This document shows positions 43,374-58,406 of a stretch of DNA of 64,000 nucleotides, in pieces. The position numbers and the translations under genes were made by a program. Location of the stretch: NCBI GenBank assembly GCA_963070105.1, contig OY718808.1, forward strand, positions 9,033,398 to 9,097,397, read 5' to 3'. The notes under the pieces were generated by a model, which was given only the letters and a program-made list of their open reading frames with translations, did no database searches and was not told where the DNA came from. This DNA is from Litomosoides sigmodontis (lineage: Eukaryota; Nematoda; Chromadorea; Rhabditida; Onchocercidae). Numbering within the stretch: the first letter of the stretch is position 1; every line of letters begins with the position of its first letter.

Positions 43374-45666
43374 ATGAACTTTGAAGGACGCAGAACCACA
43401 TCCTTCGTCAAATTATCACAATTTCTTCACACTGGCAATGTTGGCTGTACAGGGTCAATTCAGTCGGCATTGCAGGATTTGTCAACTACAGGGTATGTTA
43501 TTTTCTTCTACTAATATTTGTGATTTTTTGTTGCATATATATGATTTGGTGATAAGCATTACGTCATTTCGTTCAACTGCCTTTTTTCATTCTTTATATG
43601 TTTTTTAATTCGATTTTAAGTCATCAATGTCTGCTAACCGATGAGGGATATTGAGCAAGGAGTAGGCACTTTCCATTATTTACTATTTGGAAATTGAAGA
43701 GGTGAAGTGTGGCTTTGTGAGTAGTGTCACCAACTTCGGATGTACAACCTTACACTGTCGTACAGTGTCATTGAAAACATTACTAGATGATTTAGAGTTT
43801 TGGTGAGATTTTTTTTCAAAATTAATTTATTTGCAAACTGAAATTATCGAAATCTCTTTCAGAAAATTAATGACCAAAATTGCCGAGTCACAACGTCGTG
43901 GTATGGAATCACTGGCAATATGGGCGCATAGTGCTGGTAATGCAGCTATTGATGATGTTGTGCAGCAATCCAGACAGTTGTATGAAATGTTCACCGATAA
44001 AGAACTAGAGTTCGTCCGTCAGTACACGCACTATGTGCAGGTATAACTAATTTTTGCCGTTCTAAGGTATCTATCTAAAAACTAGATGATCTAATGCTTC
44101 AGTCTTTCCTTCATTCCATTTATTCAGTGTTGGGTGGGAAATCAAAAGTACATTCGGTCTGCTATTTCCAAAAACAATTGAGCAAAAGGTGATAAAAGGT
44201 TAGTTCGAATAATCTGTGTGGAAATTTTTGCGGAGGTAATTATGAGATAAGGAATAATGTTGGTTGAAATAGAATGTGACAGCAGTACTATAACTAACAA
44301 TATAACTACATCTACGAAATATCTTGTGGCTCACGTAAAGTTATATTTCTGTCCACGGATGGATCCGCACTCATTTTTTCATTTTCCAGCAACTTCAAAA
44401 AATAGCAGATGCAGAACGTGCGGTAAAGGATGCAGAAGAGAATGTGATGAATTTGGAAGAAAAAGAAAAGAAGTTGAAACGAGAAATTGAAAAAGGCGGT
44501 TCATTCTTCAAACATCGCCGCGGTGGTGATATTTATTTGCTGAATCAAAAACTTGAGGAGGTGATAGCTGTTTCACTTTGTACTTTAATTATCGTGCTTC
44601 ATGCACAGTGCTACTGCTAATATTGCAGAAAAGTGCAAAACGAGATTTTCTGAAGTAGGTTTTCTTGTGCTTTCAAGTTTTTTTTAGACCAGAGCTTCGA
44701 GAGGGCGAGCTGAACAGATTTTGTCCGATCTTCGAGCTGAAATGGAAGTTGTAAAAATGTTCAGATTCCGAAATGGTATGCAGGTTAGCGCAGCTATTCT
44801 GTTCTGTTTTTGGGAAGTTTTATGAACCGCATAATAATGATTACGCAGTCTAGCGTAAACAAGCTTATCAAGAAATCTAATTATGGGTTGTTCTTAAAAT
44901 TAGGTACGTTACGTTGTGGAACACGTATACTGCAGTTACCTTTTTGGTAGATCGTTTTTGTTTTGCAGGGCATAGCGGATGCTTACCAAGACTTCGCGCG
45001 GAGTTGTCAGTCTATTTTTAATTGCCAGCGTGAAATAATTGAAATGGTACCGGCAGTATCAAATCAAGATGTACGTCATATGATTTACCGTGGATCTACC
45101 CTGACAAGAAATCGTGTAGAGAATTTGAGGAGGTACAGTCTCAATCATTCAGTTCGTAATAATTTCAGACTTAACAAGCTTTTTTTTCTAGATCTTTGCA
45201 ATACGAATTAACAATGTCGGAAAATAATTCATGGTCTAGTGCTGCAATATCAGCTCCAAAACGGCGTAGTGAGCCAAGACATCATGTTTATAAATCGCCT
45301 AACGACTCTCCTCCACCGCCCTATACGTCTGCTGCGGCATCTATAAACATGGTACTTCCAGAATATCAGGTGCATTACGAATTCAATACAAAATAAGTCG
45401 TTAGCACTACGTTTTGATGTGTGTGGCATTCACTATATATCTCCCATTTACATAACATTCATGGCAGTATGAAAAATGCCTAGGACCAAGTTTCTGTTTC
45501 ATCAGTTCTATGCAGTTTCGCACACTTAATCATTACAAATGTATGTTTTAGATTCAGTAGTAAGTTGTTGACCCGAAGATTTTTTTTTCAGACTGGAACT
45601 ACGGATTGTCAAAGGGATAGTGCTGAAATTCAAACATGCTCTCATTGTGGACAGTCGGTTCAATAG
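43374..45666 (+). CDS. predicted coiled-coil / BAR-like protein with PPPPY motif
   Basis: Not a family I can name with certainty. Seven exons join in phase: 43374-43492, 43863-44040, 44390-44560, 44688-44783, 44969-45132, 45192-45369, 45592-45666; 326 residues. Residues about 35-225 are almost entirely helical in character: an Asp/Gln-rich helix (SQRRGMESLAIWAHSAGN), a long charged heptad-like helix (LQKIADAERAVKDAEEN onward) with a basic kink (FFKHRRGGD), and a closing helix (IADAYQDFARSCQSIF). This three-helix layout resembles BAR-type membrane-curving dimers. The C-terminal third is disordered: basic, then SPPPPYTS (a possible WW-domain ligand), ending with a CSHCGQ pair. The start ATG follows in-frame stops. 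An AATAAA lies at 45969-45974. The gene model is well supported; the function is inference. A Pil1- or FAM92-like relation is possible. Confidence 0.8.
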
Positions 45667-48757
<3,091 letters not shown>

Positions 48758-50370
48758 ATGTTGAAAGTTACAAAATGGAGAGCAGTGCTTTTTCATTTTT
48801 TATTTGCATTAATTTTCATAATTGGTACTAATTGGTAATTTTTTTTCTTTAACTTTTTCCTAATTCTATTTGTTTAAGTTTAGAAAATGTATTAGTTTAC
48901 CTATAACCAAGGAAGCAAATATCATTTGTGGGCGATTACCCAGACAAGTTGATGTTTAATTTTCTGTTTTTTTTGCTTCACAATCTTAAGATGTACACTG
49001 CCGTACAGTTAGGTCATCCACGCTGTTCCTACGTACGAGTTTTCCTACTTCATTGCGTAGTGCTAAGAATAAGAAAGCTATTAGGCAGTGTCACTTTCAT
49101 TGGTATCCTCAAAAAGTGATAAATTGTTTGAAAAAGTGATAAATTCAAAAAGTGATAGATAAGTGAGTGATAAATGAGTAATTGATAAATTGTTTTACAA
49201 GGATTAGACTCTTCGACAGTGACCGATTTATAGGTTTTATTTGCATATGTAATATGACTGATTATGTTTATTAGTCCGTGACATTTTATAGTTTCTCAAG
49301 CGACTGTAAGGCGATAAAGGATCGTGGACATCGCTGTGAAGATGGCAGAGAACCGAGTGTTGCGGTAAACAACAATTTCATTTTCTTGTTTTCTAATTAA
49401 AAAAAAAACTTTCGACATTTGTGTTTAATTTTAGCAATAGAAATAGTTTTATTCTAAAATTTTAGAAGAATTATTTTGTTTTGTTTTTGGAAGTAATTTT
49501 ATTCTAAGCCTTTTAATCTTTAAAGTTAAAAAACGACATCTTTTAGAGTTGTGATAAATGATAAAGTGAAAGGAAAAGTTGCAGTTTTATTTTGATAATG
49601 AAACAGAACAATGCCTATCATTTCTATACGAAGGTTGCGGTGGCAATACAAATCGCTTTCCAAATATTGAAACATGCCGAATAAATTGCATTCCACGTGA
49701 TTTTTTTCTTAATTTTTAAATTAAATTAAATTATGTGTAAATTGGGCGTATTCGATCGCTTATGATAATTTTAGACAGTTTAGGTCAGAAATAAGTTACT
49801 GAAAAAATTGAGCGCATGCCGATGTGCTGCTTGTCTGCTGGAATTAGAAGGAGAAGGAAACTGACGTTATCTGACGTAGCAATTTCAGAAGATTATGGAT
49901 GGTGTGCGATGAAAGGAAAAGCGTATGAGGATAACGAGAGTAGTACGGTGATCTGTTCTGGCCTGGCCTCTGAGCCATGTCCTGAGAAGTACATCTGCAA
50001 GCATTTGGCATTCTTTGGAATTTGTTGCCCTGAAAAAACTGAAGGTGTGATAATGAATTCTTTTATCATTTCCAAATTTTGCTTGATTAATTCATTCCCA
50101 CTATCATTCTCTTAAGGTATTTGGTGCAAAGGTTAAGATACAGCTTGAACTGTCACTAAACGAAGCCTATGGCGTACACCATTTATATTGCTGTTGCTTA
50201 TAGAAATGTTTGCGAAAAATTTCAATCCCTCATGTAAGAAAGGAAAGTTGGCGAAATTGGACAGCGGTGGTTTCAGCATAGCATTGCTTGGAAAAAGTTG
50301 CAGCGATAAATTTTGTCCGAAGAGCGCTGAGTGCTTCCAGCAAGAAATATTTGCATATTGTTGTCGCTAA
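48758..50370 (+). CDS. secreted Kunitz-domain protein with two cysteine-rich repeats
   Basis: Five exons join in phase: 48758-48834, 49292-49364, 49585-49696, 49889-50044, 50204-50370; 194 residues. Residues 1-25 form a hydrophobic signal peptide (WRAVLFHFLFALIFIIG). Residues 31-85 form one Kunitz (BPTI) domain with all six cysteines (31, 41, 60, 68, 81, 85) and the hallmark YEGCGGNTNRF. Two short Cys-rich modules follow (about 93-137 and 149-194), each ending in a CC pair (FGICC, FAYCC) like nematode lustrin-type repeats. The loop after Cys41 is longer than in BPTI and begins with acidic residues, so classical trypsin inhibition is doubtful. An acceptor aatttccag ends at 48730, 27 nt before the ATG. 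It probably acts outside the cell or in cuticle as protease inhibitor or structural protein; the target is unknown. Confidence 0.88.
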
Positions 50371-51819
50371 TTTTTTCCTTTAATTCTACTAAAGAAAATC
50401 ATACAAACAAGTATTTTATTGAGGAATCTTTGTTTTTCTTCTAATTTTTATGATTTTGTATTCGCTGATACGTCGAACAGATAGATTATCAGTTTCTCAA
50501 TTAAAATCTCTACGAATGTCCATCATTGAACTTTGCTCTGAAGCGAATGATTTTGATTTCAAAGTAGCACGTAAATTTTGAGTTAAAGAATTCAATTCTT
50601 GTGCTTCTGATGGCGCGAGAATTAGGAAAATGCTCAATTGGATTAAAACGATCATTTAAGCTTCTTCAGCCCTAAATTTCTTATCATTCATTCGTGCAGG
50701 TTGTTTGTAAGACGATGTTAAGCCACCGTTGTATTATTCCATTATTATTAATCTTTTCATAGAGAAAAAAAGTACTGTTTACGGAAGTGGAAATAATTAC
50801 TTGTCATTGCTCTGTACACTCTTTCATCAGTGCTATCAAACCTATCATTATTTTAATTATGTTTGATTATTTAATTATAAAAGTTGGATCACACTCGTGT
50901 TCACATGCTGTAAAGCAAAAATCTCTTTTCCTGATATTTAATTTCCTACTCCAATTTTAATTCGGAATTTCTTTTCCATTTTCCCTGACTTTCTGCCATT
51001 CAATTTTCTTGATATTTTTTTCGCGAATATTATAAGAAATTCAAGTGTTTACCAAAAACTTTTCAAACAAAATTGATTTCAAAGTATTACAGTAATACGA
51101 AATAATTGGTTAATGTGGCGTCTCCATGTTATTTAAAAATTTCGATATCATCGATCACCCTCCCTCTTCCCTCCCTCTCGAATTGAAAATTAAAGTTTTA
51201 ACTTTCGTGCAATTATTAAGCTATCACATGTTTAACGGAGCGGAATTGATCATCATAGCTGACCTGTTAATTTCTTGAATCAATTCAATTTCTGTTCATG
51301 GCCCATGAAGCAACAAATAACCAAGAAGTACAGAATGATGATTGTATTTAAGTAAAATATCATTTTTAGCGCCCCTCAGTATTCTTATAGCGCTTCGAAA
51401 TGAAGTAGAGATTTTCAATACACAGTAACGACTTTTTCTAATGAAATGCTTCATGATCCTGAACTCTCAAGGAGGATTATTGGCCTAGTGAGGAATATAA
51501 GTTACTTAGATTTGAGTAAACTAAACCGATGATTCGAAAAAAAAAGTTGAAATGAAGTGCCACCTCATTATTCCAAATCGTCAATGTCACACTGGGAATG
51601 CGCAGCACTCTACTGTATTTGACAGGTAAACAAGGTACTGTTGCAGTGGAGTGTCACCAAATGTTGAATTTGTGAATATGTCGATTGTTGCAAAAAAGCC
51701 ACAAGAAATATCAATCACTTAGCTTTAACAGAAGTTCATATTAACTATTAATGCAAATGTTGCATATAAAATTTCAGTTTCTAATACTTAGCTTCATTTC
51801 GAAGAATTTTTTCCGTATT
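50371..51819. other. intergenic region between convergent Kunitz and kinase genes
   Basis: 1.45 kb that should contain both 3' UTRs. No exon or structured element recognised. Confidence 0.5.
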
Positions 51820-54794
51820 TCAATCCGTTACTTGCTCAGCTTCTACCTGTTCCGGAGTCGTCGTTGATTCTTCCTCCCAGTCGTACTGTGCGTCCATCGA
51901 CACACTGTACTCTTCTCGTACCTGCATATTCTCAGGGCATAAATTTAACGGTCTGATTTCACTTAAACAGTTAAACTCGTATTCTATGCTATTGCTGCAT
52001 TCTGTGCTACAACAATACCTTTCCAATGTCATCATGAAGTGCTCATTTCTTTGTAATTATCAGTGCGGTAATTAATTACTCAAAAACATATCAAAGGAAA
52101 CCTGATTCAGAAGCTTATATATGTCATTGTAATTCGGTTGATCAGCAAAATTTAATCGATCAATAAGTGCCATAATAAAATCGTATTGTTTTGGACAGTT
52201 TGTTAAAAATTCTTTTCGTCCTTCATTTCGAGCTTTGATCTTACCTTGATATGCAATATTGCGATCTGAAATATTGCAATTTTAAATTCCTTTAATTTCT
52301 TTCCCCTTCCTCATTTCATCCATTCCCCTGCATTTTCCCTTTCATTTCACAAATCAATTGAAAATTGTCATACTTCAATTTCATAAAAAACAGAGCATGC
52401 ATTGGATAACTTACAATTAATAGTGTCTGGCAACGTTCAAACTTATTTAGACTTGCTTTTATTTATTCTGTCGTACTAGTTCAATTTTCCTTTACTACGT
52501 CTTAAATCACTTCTTTCTCTCCTCTTAGGCTTAATATAACGCGTGCGCTCCTACGAATCGCGTTTAGCAAACAAGTCATGTAGAAACGTCATTGCTCTAT
52601 TTAAAGAGAAAAACTCATCCCTTTCAAATTTGCCGTTGATTAATTTACAACAAAACTACAGGGGACGAGTAATAATTACAATTCATAATCTAACCACCCT
52701 GTGATGGTCTCGTCCTCATAAAGCTTCTAGGAAAGTAAGATCCATCAGTAGAATTAGTGCAACCTCATTTCATTACGTATAATTTCACCTTATAAGGAAG
52801 GCCTCGGTACAGTGACGAGTGACTGTTGTAAAAATTTATTTTAGCTACTCTAAATCGTACGGAACGATTCATGCATTCCTCCATTCTTATTGACGTTTAC
52901 CTCTAATTTGCTAATTGCTAACGTTGATAGGTTAATCTACGCGGTCACTTCTGCAGAGATGCAATCAAACGCGAAGTCAAACCAGCAATATGCCGCCACG
53001 GCAACGCACCACACGTAATTTCAACCAAGCAGTAAAACCAAGATTCCAAATCATCCCGTCTTCCTAGGTCTTGCTTCTGATGAGCTTTCAATGAACCATA
53101 TCGTGTGGTTCCACGCCAGCCAATTTCACCCCTCGATTTTTGATGTCTTCCATTCTGCAAACAAAATGTCTTGCTTGATGGAAATTTTTTTTTTCTAAAA
53201 AAAAGATTCCCTCAAGATTTATTGAAATTGCTTTAAGTGAAAAATCGAGCTTACACTTGGTGAAGCTTCAATGAACTAACTCTATTCAAGAATGCATTTG
53301 CTAGGAGCACGATAGAACCTTACTTTGTCAATATATCTTCGTGCCAATCCAAAATCAAATAAAAAAATTTTTTTGTTTTGTTTGTTTATTTCCAATCCAA
53401 CTGCATAATTTCCAGGCTTGATATCCCGTGAAAGAAATCCACAACTGCAGAAAAGATAGTGCATGCACTGAACTCTGAAGAGGACTTGTTAAATTGCTGA
53501 AAATTGACGGAATTTTAAATCTGAAACGAAATGATGAAATGTTTCGAAATGCACACTTGAAACAACTGCTGACTTTCAGGAACGGATGCAGACCTTCATT
53601 CGCCACAGGCTTTATTAATTCATTGCCTTCAGAGAACATCATTTTAAGATTTTAAAAGAGAGAGAGAGGGAGAGGGAGATAGAAGCTTATTTAATAAGAG
53701 AGAGAGAGAGAGAGGGAGAGGGAGATAGAAGCTTATTTAATAAGACCGTAAATTTCGGTTTCCCCAAAATTATTTTTGTTTTTTGATGCATCTAAATGCA
53801 TCTTTGAAGGTTTAAAGGTATAACATCGATCAGTTATGCATTGCTTTCGCGTACGGCTCATTTACCTATGCAATTCTTCGATAGCCTTACAGGTATGTAA
53901 ACCAATACGAACTGCGGAGCTGATCGAGAAATGCCGGTCGGGCTGCTCGTTACGTAATTTATACAGGTCTTTGCCCAGAAGTGTCACCACCATGAAGACA
54001 AAGTCTGGCTTCACTGCTCCCTGAAGTTGAAAATTATGATTGGCACAAGAAAGTGAAACGGAAGGAAGTGTCATCAGATTTCATGACACTTTCAACGAGA
54101 CTTGAAATCAGATAAGTATTGTTGAAATAGCTAGCATATTACTTTGTGTTGCTTAACTCTGCTAATGCACTATCTTGCTACCTGTGGTAAGACAGATAAA
54201 GATTGAAATGAAGCAGAAATAAAGTTCAATTTAAAATTTAAAACTAACATAGTCGTGCAGTTCACAGATATGCTCAGCTCCTCTCCTAAGTGCTGTTTTG
54301 AGCACAGCAATTTCAACATGAAGCATCGAACTTCTGTACTTCTCCGCCTTCAGCGCATAACTTCTGAAAACAGAAATGAGCGCCGAAAATTTAGTCTTTT
54401 AATTGGGATAAGAATTTTTAAGTTTCTACCAAATGGAAGTCTTTGATGTGTTTTCGAAATCTATCAACAACACTAGTTTTAACTACAACTAATGCAAATT
54501 GCACTTCATTGAAGTGCAAGTGTTGAATTTAGACATGTGTATTGGTGTGTAATAAGAAATTTTATAAGTTATGGAAAGTTCACAGTACGCATTTGATTGA
54601 CCTTCAATCACTCACTTGCCGTTTTGTATTGCGTGAAACACTTTGCCGTACCCGCCCTCACCTAAAATAGCAATCAAATGATAGGTACGATTCGACGATT
54701 TGACAATATCGTCGATTTGCGGCAAGCGGTTTTCATCCTCAAAAACTTCTGACACTGAGGATGGTATGGAGCGGCCACCTTCAAATTCTACCAT
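51820..54794 (-). CDS. CK1-superfamily (TTBK-like) protein kinase
   Basis: Serine/threonine kinase of the worm-expanded casein kinase 1 / tau-tubulin kinase group. Seven exons on the minus strand: 54616-54794, 54249-54363, 53866-54020, 53324-53444, 52983-53154, 52102-52265, 51820-52041; about 375 residues. Motifs: Gly-rich loop GEGGYGKV, YALKAE (ATP-binding Lys), VEIAVLK (helix C Glu), LLGKDLYKLR, catalytic loop LSRDIKPGNYAVG, DFGLARRY, and GTTRYGS with RRDDLESWFYCLVE and ALPW, typical of CK1/TTBK. The usual His of the HRD motif is Ser while the catalytic Asp is kept; I recall the same change in some worm CK1 paralogues. The C-terminal exon is acidic and Cys-containing, with a weak acceptor, so its edge is less sure. 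A start at 54794 was preferred over an upstream GTG. Substrate unknown; many worm paralogues act in the male germ line. Confidence 0.92.
53654..53745. repeat. 46-bp tandem duplication in kinase intron
   Basis: Two copies of a unit made of a GA-rich tract followed by agaagcttatttaataag, period 46, located in the intron between the third and fourth kinase exons. Confidence 0.93.
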
Positions 54795-55929
54795 TTCCTC
54801 TCTACGTTTCCCTTCCACACTTTCAAATTTATTAATCTCTTATTTGGCGAATGAATCCGTGCACGTTAATGGTAATTATGGTTGAAAGAGTGTGCTCTAT
54901 GATTTAATAACAAACTGATTAGAAAATTAATTTCATTATTTAAGTAGCAAAATTTGCTATATCTAATTTAAAATTTACCGGAAGCTTAATGTCCATTATC
55001 ATAATATGCAAAATTTTCCCCATTAATCATAGAAGGAGGTGGATAATGCTCATATCAATCATAGAGGAAGGGGCATCTTTTCCTTTCCATGATTCATTTT
55101 ATTGCAAGCCAAATCACTGTCAAAGCGTTGGAGCTCCTTTTCATAAAATTTTATGAAATCGAAAATTTGCACAGCGTTCCGAACAGGAAGAGAACAGACA
55201 ATTCGAATGGGTGGAGGTGCAGCTCATCTGTATAATGGGGGGGGGGGGGGGGGGGGGGGGGGGGCATTTCTCCCTTTTTGAAAGTACCATTTTTACTGTA
55301 ATCACTGTTTCCGTTCATAAAGTTCCCGATTCTAAGGATTGAATCCTTAACTTTACGTAATGATTGAGATTACTTTGAAATATTTACAGTGCTTGCGCTC
55401 TTCGAAGTTTCACTTTTATTCTCATCAAATCCTACAGCTCTCATGTTATTCTGTAGAATGCTGCATGCAGTGGTCACTAGATTGGTTCATTAGCTTCATC
55501 CTTTTGCTCGTCAAAAATTACACCATCCGTAGCGTTTTGAGTACTAATTTACAAAATACTATCTACCTAGCTTTCTCATCGGCGTTGTTTTCAACTACAA
55601 ATTTACGTAAGTGCAGTTTTTGGGTAATACAGAAATAGTAGCTTTGCTGCTATTGTTTATTGTTTTTGTAACTCTTGTTATTTTTACTGTCAAACATCAA
55701 GTGCTAGCAGAATTGTTCTTTCGCAGCACAGATGATGTGATTTTAAATAGTGAAGAATAGCAATAGGCTGAAGTAGGATGTCACAGAAGCTTATGAATTT
55801 TTACGGACTACAGTTATGCGCAAAGCTCTTCAGATATTCTGATGCTCTACTTGGGATATTCTGATTGGATCGCTGGACACTGTGGTCCTTTAACAGTTAT
55901 CAGCTGGCTGCAATTGTAAGAATAGATGA
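54795..55929. other. divergent intergenic region kinase/seipin
   Basis: 1.1 kb shared upstream region of two divergent genes, with a 28-base G homopolymer at 55237-55264. The open frame 55360-55638 has hydrophobic composition but no recognised domain. No promoter motif could be assigned. Confidence 0.5.
55237..55264. repeat. (G)28 homopolymer
   Basis: Twenty-eight consecutive G on the plus strand in DNA that is otherwise AT-rich. It can form intermolecular or intramolecular G-quadruplexes. Length may be imprecise because of sequencing. Confidence 0.95.
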
Positions 55930-58406
55930 ATGCTTCTGATGCAGAAAGTTGCTTTATGGATACGTGATAAATTTGCATTTTATCATATTATCATAGCTGC
56001 ATTCCAGTTTTTTGGAGCTTTTATCCTGGCTGTTACTTCGCCCTTACTTATCAGGTTTTGTTTGAAGGATTTTCAGTTTTCTAACATAGTTCCATTATGT
56101 TTTGAATTTGTTGACTGTGTGTAGAATTTTATCGAGCATTCTTTTGGCTTCCTTTTATCTGCAATCTTTTTATGAGTGAGGTTTTAAATTGGCTAATTAC
56201 ATTGAAGAAGTTATTTGAAACGGTGTGATGTTGTCGGATTGTTAGATTATAAGCATTTACTTTTCAAAGCACGAGCACAAAGCTTCGTTCCACTGAAATT
56301 TCATAGTTGATTATTTCAGCTATTTTTTTTTTACTTTTCTTTTCTTCTAAGTGTTTTAGATTGATAACTGCTATAAGTTTTTATACTATACTTATTTTTT
56401 ATACATTTTCCAACAAATTTCTGCAGCTTATCTAGTATAGTTTCTTCTGTTACAGTCACCATTTTTTGCCTCATTTTTATTATTGTTTTTGGTTTATCAA
56501 GATATTGATTTCATTTTCTGCTGCAATTTACTTTTTTCATATTTTTTATGTATGGAAGCATTGTCAATTATTAAAAGACTTTGTATTGCATAATCATTTC
56601 TAGACAATTTCTTCTTCCTTCGTCGGTGAAACATGCGGTACCACTGCATTTTAATTTTGAAACATGTCGTGAACAACTCGCTGGAATTTGCTCATTCCCA
56701 ACTGCTACGGTAGATTTCTCAGTGGTAAGCATTTCCCTTTCATAGCTCAGGAAAAGTAACTTGTTGTAGTAGATAAAACTGAAATAATTGTATTTCGCCA
56801 TCTGCAGGAAAATCCGAAATTATCACCAGGAGAACATTATGAAATGATCATTGAAATTGTTCTGTCAGAATCAACGATCATCTCAAATGTTGGCATTTTT
56901 CAAGCTGTTGTTGAGTTGGTGGACCAACGGAATGTGAAAAGAACATTTCGGAGATCATGTTTTGCGAATAGGCATCGAGGTGTTATATACCGCATGTTTC
57001 GGGGGTGGTGGAATTTGGTTGGTGATTTGTCGAATAAAATTCAGTAATTAGCTCTCCCCATTTAATCACTAGATGTAACATTAGTAGTTATGAGGAAAAT
57101 TGGGATCAGTTGCTTATTTTCTACTGGTCACTTAATCACATACTATTTGTTGATATTAAAAGGTGTTTGTTGATATTATGCATGTAACAGATATCTCTCA
57201 CTAAATCAAATTCATCTTTCATACAAAGAAAATTAGTGGAAAGAGTTGGATCTTTCTGCTTAATTAGGAATTAAATTATGATCTTCTTCCTACTAAGTTG
57301 TTGAAATTTATTTCTTTGAAGAGATACTGCTTTACAAACATGACGAACCTGTTATTTTTCAAAATCTTGTATAATTTAAGTCGTATATATATATATATAT
57401 ATATCAACGATTCACTAATGGTTCTTACATTCATGTCCCTGCGATATTAAGTTTCAAATTTAGCTGTAGCACTGGTTTAAACGTGAATAGACATACATTT
57501 TAACACAGCTAAAATAAATGTTTAACACTACGAATTTTCTACGTATTAAAAGAACTAATAATTAAAGTTATTATGCTATAACCCAATCAGTTTATATCTT
57601 TTTCCAGGCATGCCAAACAGTGTTCTTTCCTGCTTATTTCTTTGGAATGTTGACGGTGTTGGATGATCGTAAATTAGAAGTCTCATTTACAAACCGATTG
57701 GTTTGTAGTGATCTAGCAAATACTGCACTACTTTATGTTCAACTTCAAAATCGCTTTATTGAGGTATTTTTTTAATGAAATTGGAAAGGATAAAGGAGCA
57801 ATGAGCTGGAAGTTTTTTTTGAATATTGGAGTTGTATTTGATTTCAGGTAGAGTCTGGGATACTCGTATTCAACGTCCGCTTTGGTTTATTGCGTGTTTT
57901 TCTTCACAATTATCCAATAGTTTCTTCCTTGTTGATCATCATCTTCACTTATTTCATATGTCTAATAGGAATTGCTCTTTACTGGTTGCTACCAGTTGTT
58001 CTTCGTTTTTGTCGCCTTTTTGCCACTGTACCGGAAGACGAGATGGAGAGACCAGCTGAAGTCTGTACTGAAATAGCAACGACTGAGGTTAAGCTTCACA
58101 TTTAACGCTTTTTGAGAGCTTTTTGTTTTTTCTTTGAAATATGGATTAACACTTGGTAGTTTCAAACTATCGTTTAAAGTCTTCGGAGGACTAAACTGGA
58201 TTTAGTCTTTGCAGTCTATTTGGCGAATCTTGAAGGTTTTGTTAAAATCTACGTCAAAAAAGTCATTTTCAAAGAAAGCATTGACACTGCTCAGTTTTGC
58301 TTATCAAAATCCTTCTGAGGATTTTACTTTTAAGGATCATTTGCTGATTGAAGTTACTGGAGAGATCAGAAATAGAAGGGGATACAACATTCCTCGTGCT
58401 GAATAA
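55930..58406 (+). CDS. seip-1: seipin (lipid-droplet biogenesis)
   Basis: ER membrane protein that organises lipid-droplet formation (family knowledge; BSCL2 in human). Exons: 55930-56054, 56604-56724, 56808-57017, 57608-57763, 57848-58087 and probably 58215-58406; about 347 residues. Topology fits seipin: a short N-terminus, TM1 about 18-40 (IIIAAFQFFGAFILAVTS), a lumenal beta-sandwich domain with the family hallmark ICSFPTATVDFS and GEHYEMIIEIVLSES followed by a WW-type membrane helix (FRGWWNL) and a second half LEVSFTNRL, then TM2 about 229-253. The donor after 57017 (GTTGGT) was chosen because it keeps phase with the next exon. If the last donor (GTTAAG) is not used, the protein ends at 58105 with 289 residues. 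First of three plus-strand ER-membrane genes. Confidence 0.93.
57384..57404. repeat. (TA)n run in seipin intron
   Basis: About ten TA dinucleotides in the intron before exon 4. Confidence 0.9.

Noticed and set aside
43100..43384. 94-codon frame as first coding exon of the coiled-coil gene
   Set aside because: It runs in a different frame from the supported start at 43374, which is preceded by in-frame stops, and has no recognisable domain.
54795..54818. Kinase start at an upstream GTG
   Set aside because: Nuclear nematode genes start with ATG; the in-frame ATG at 54794 is used instead.
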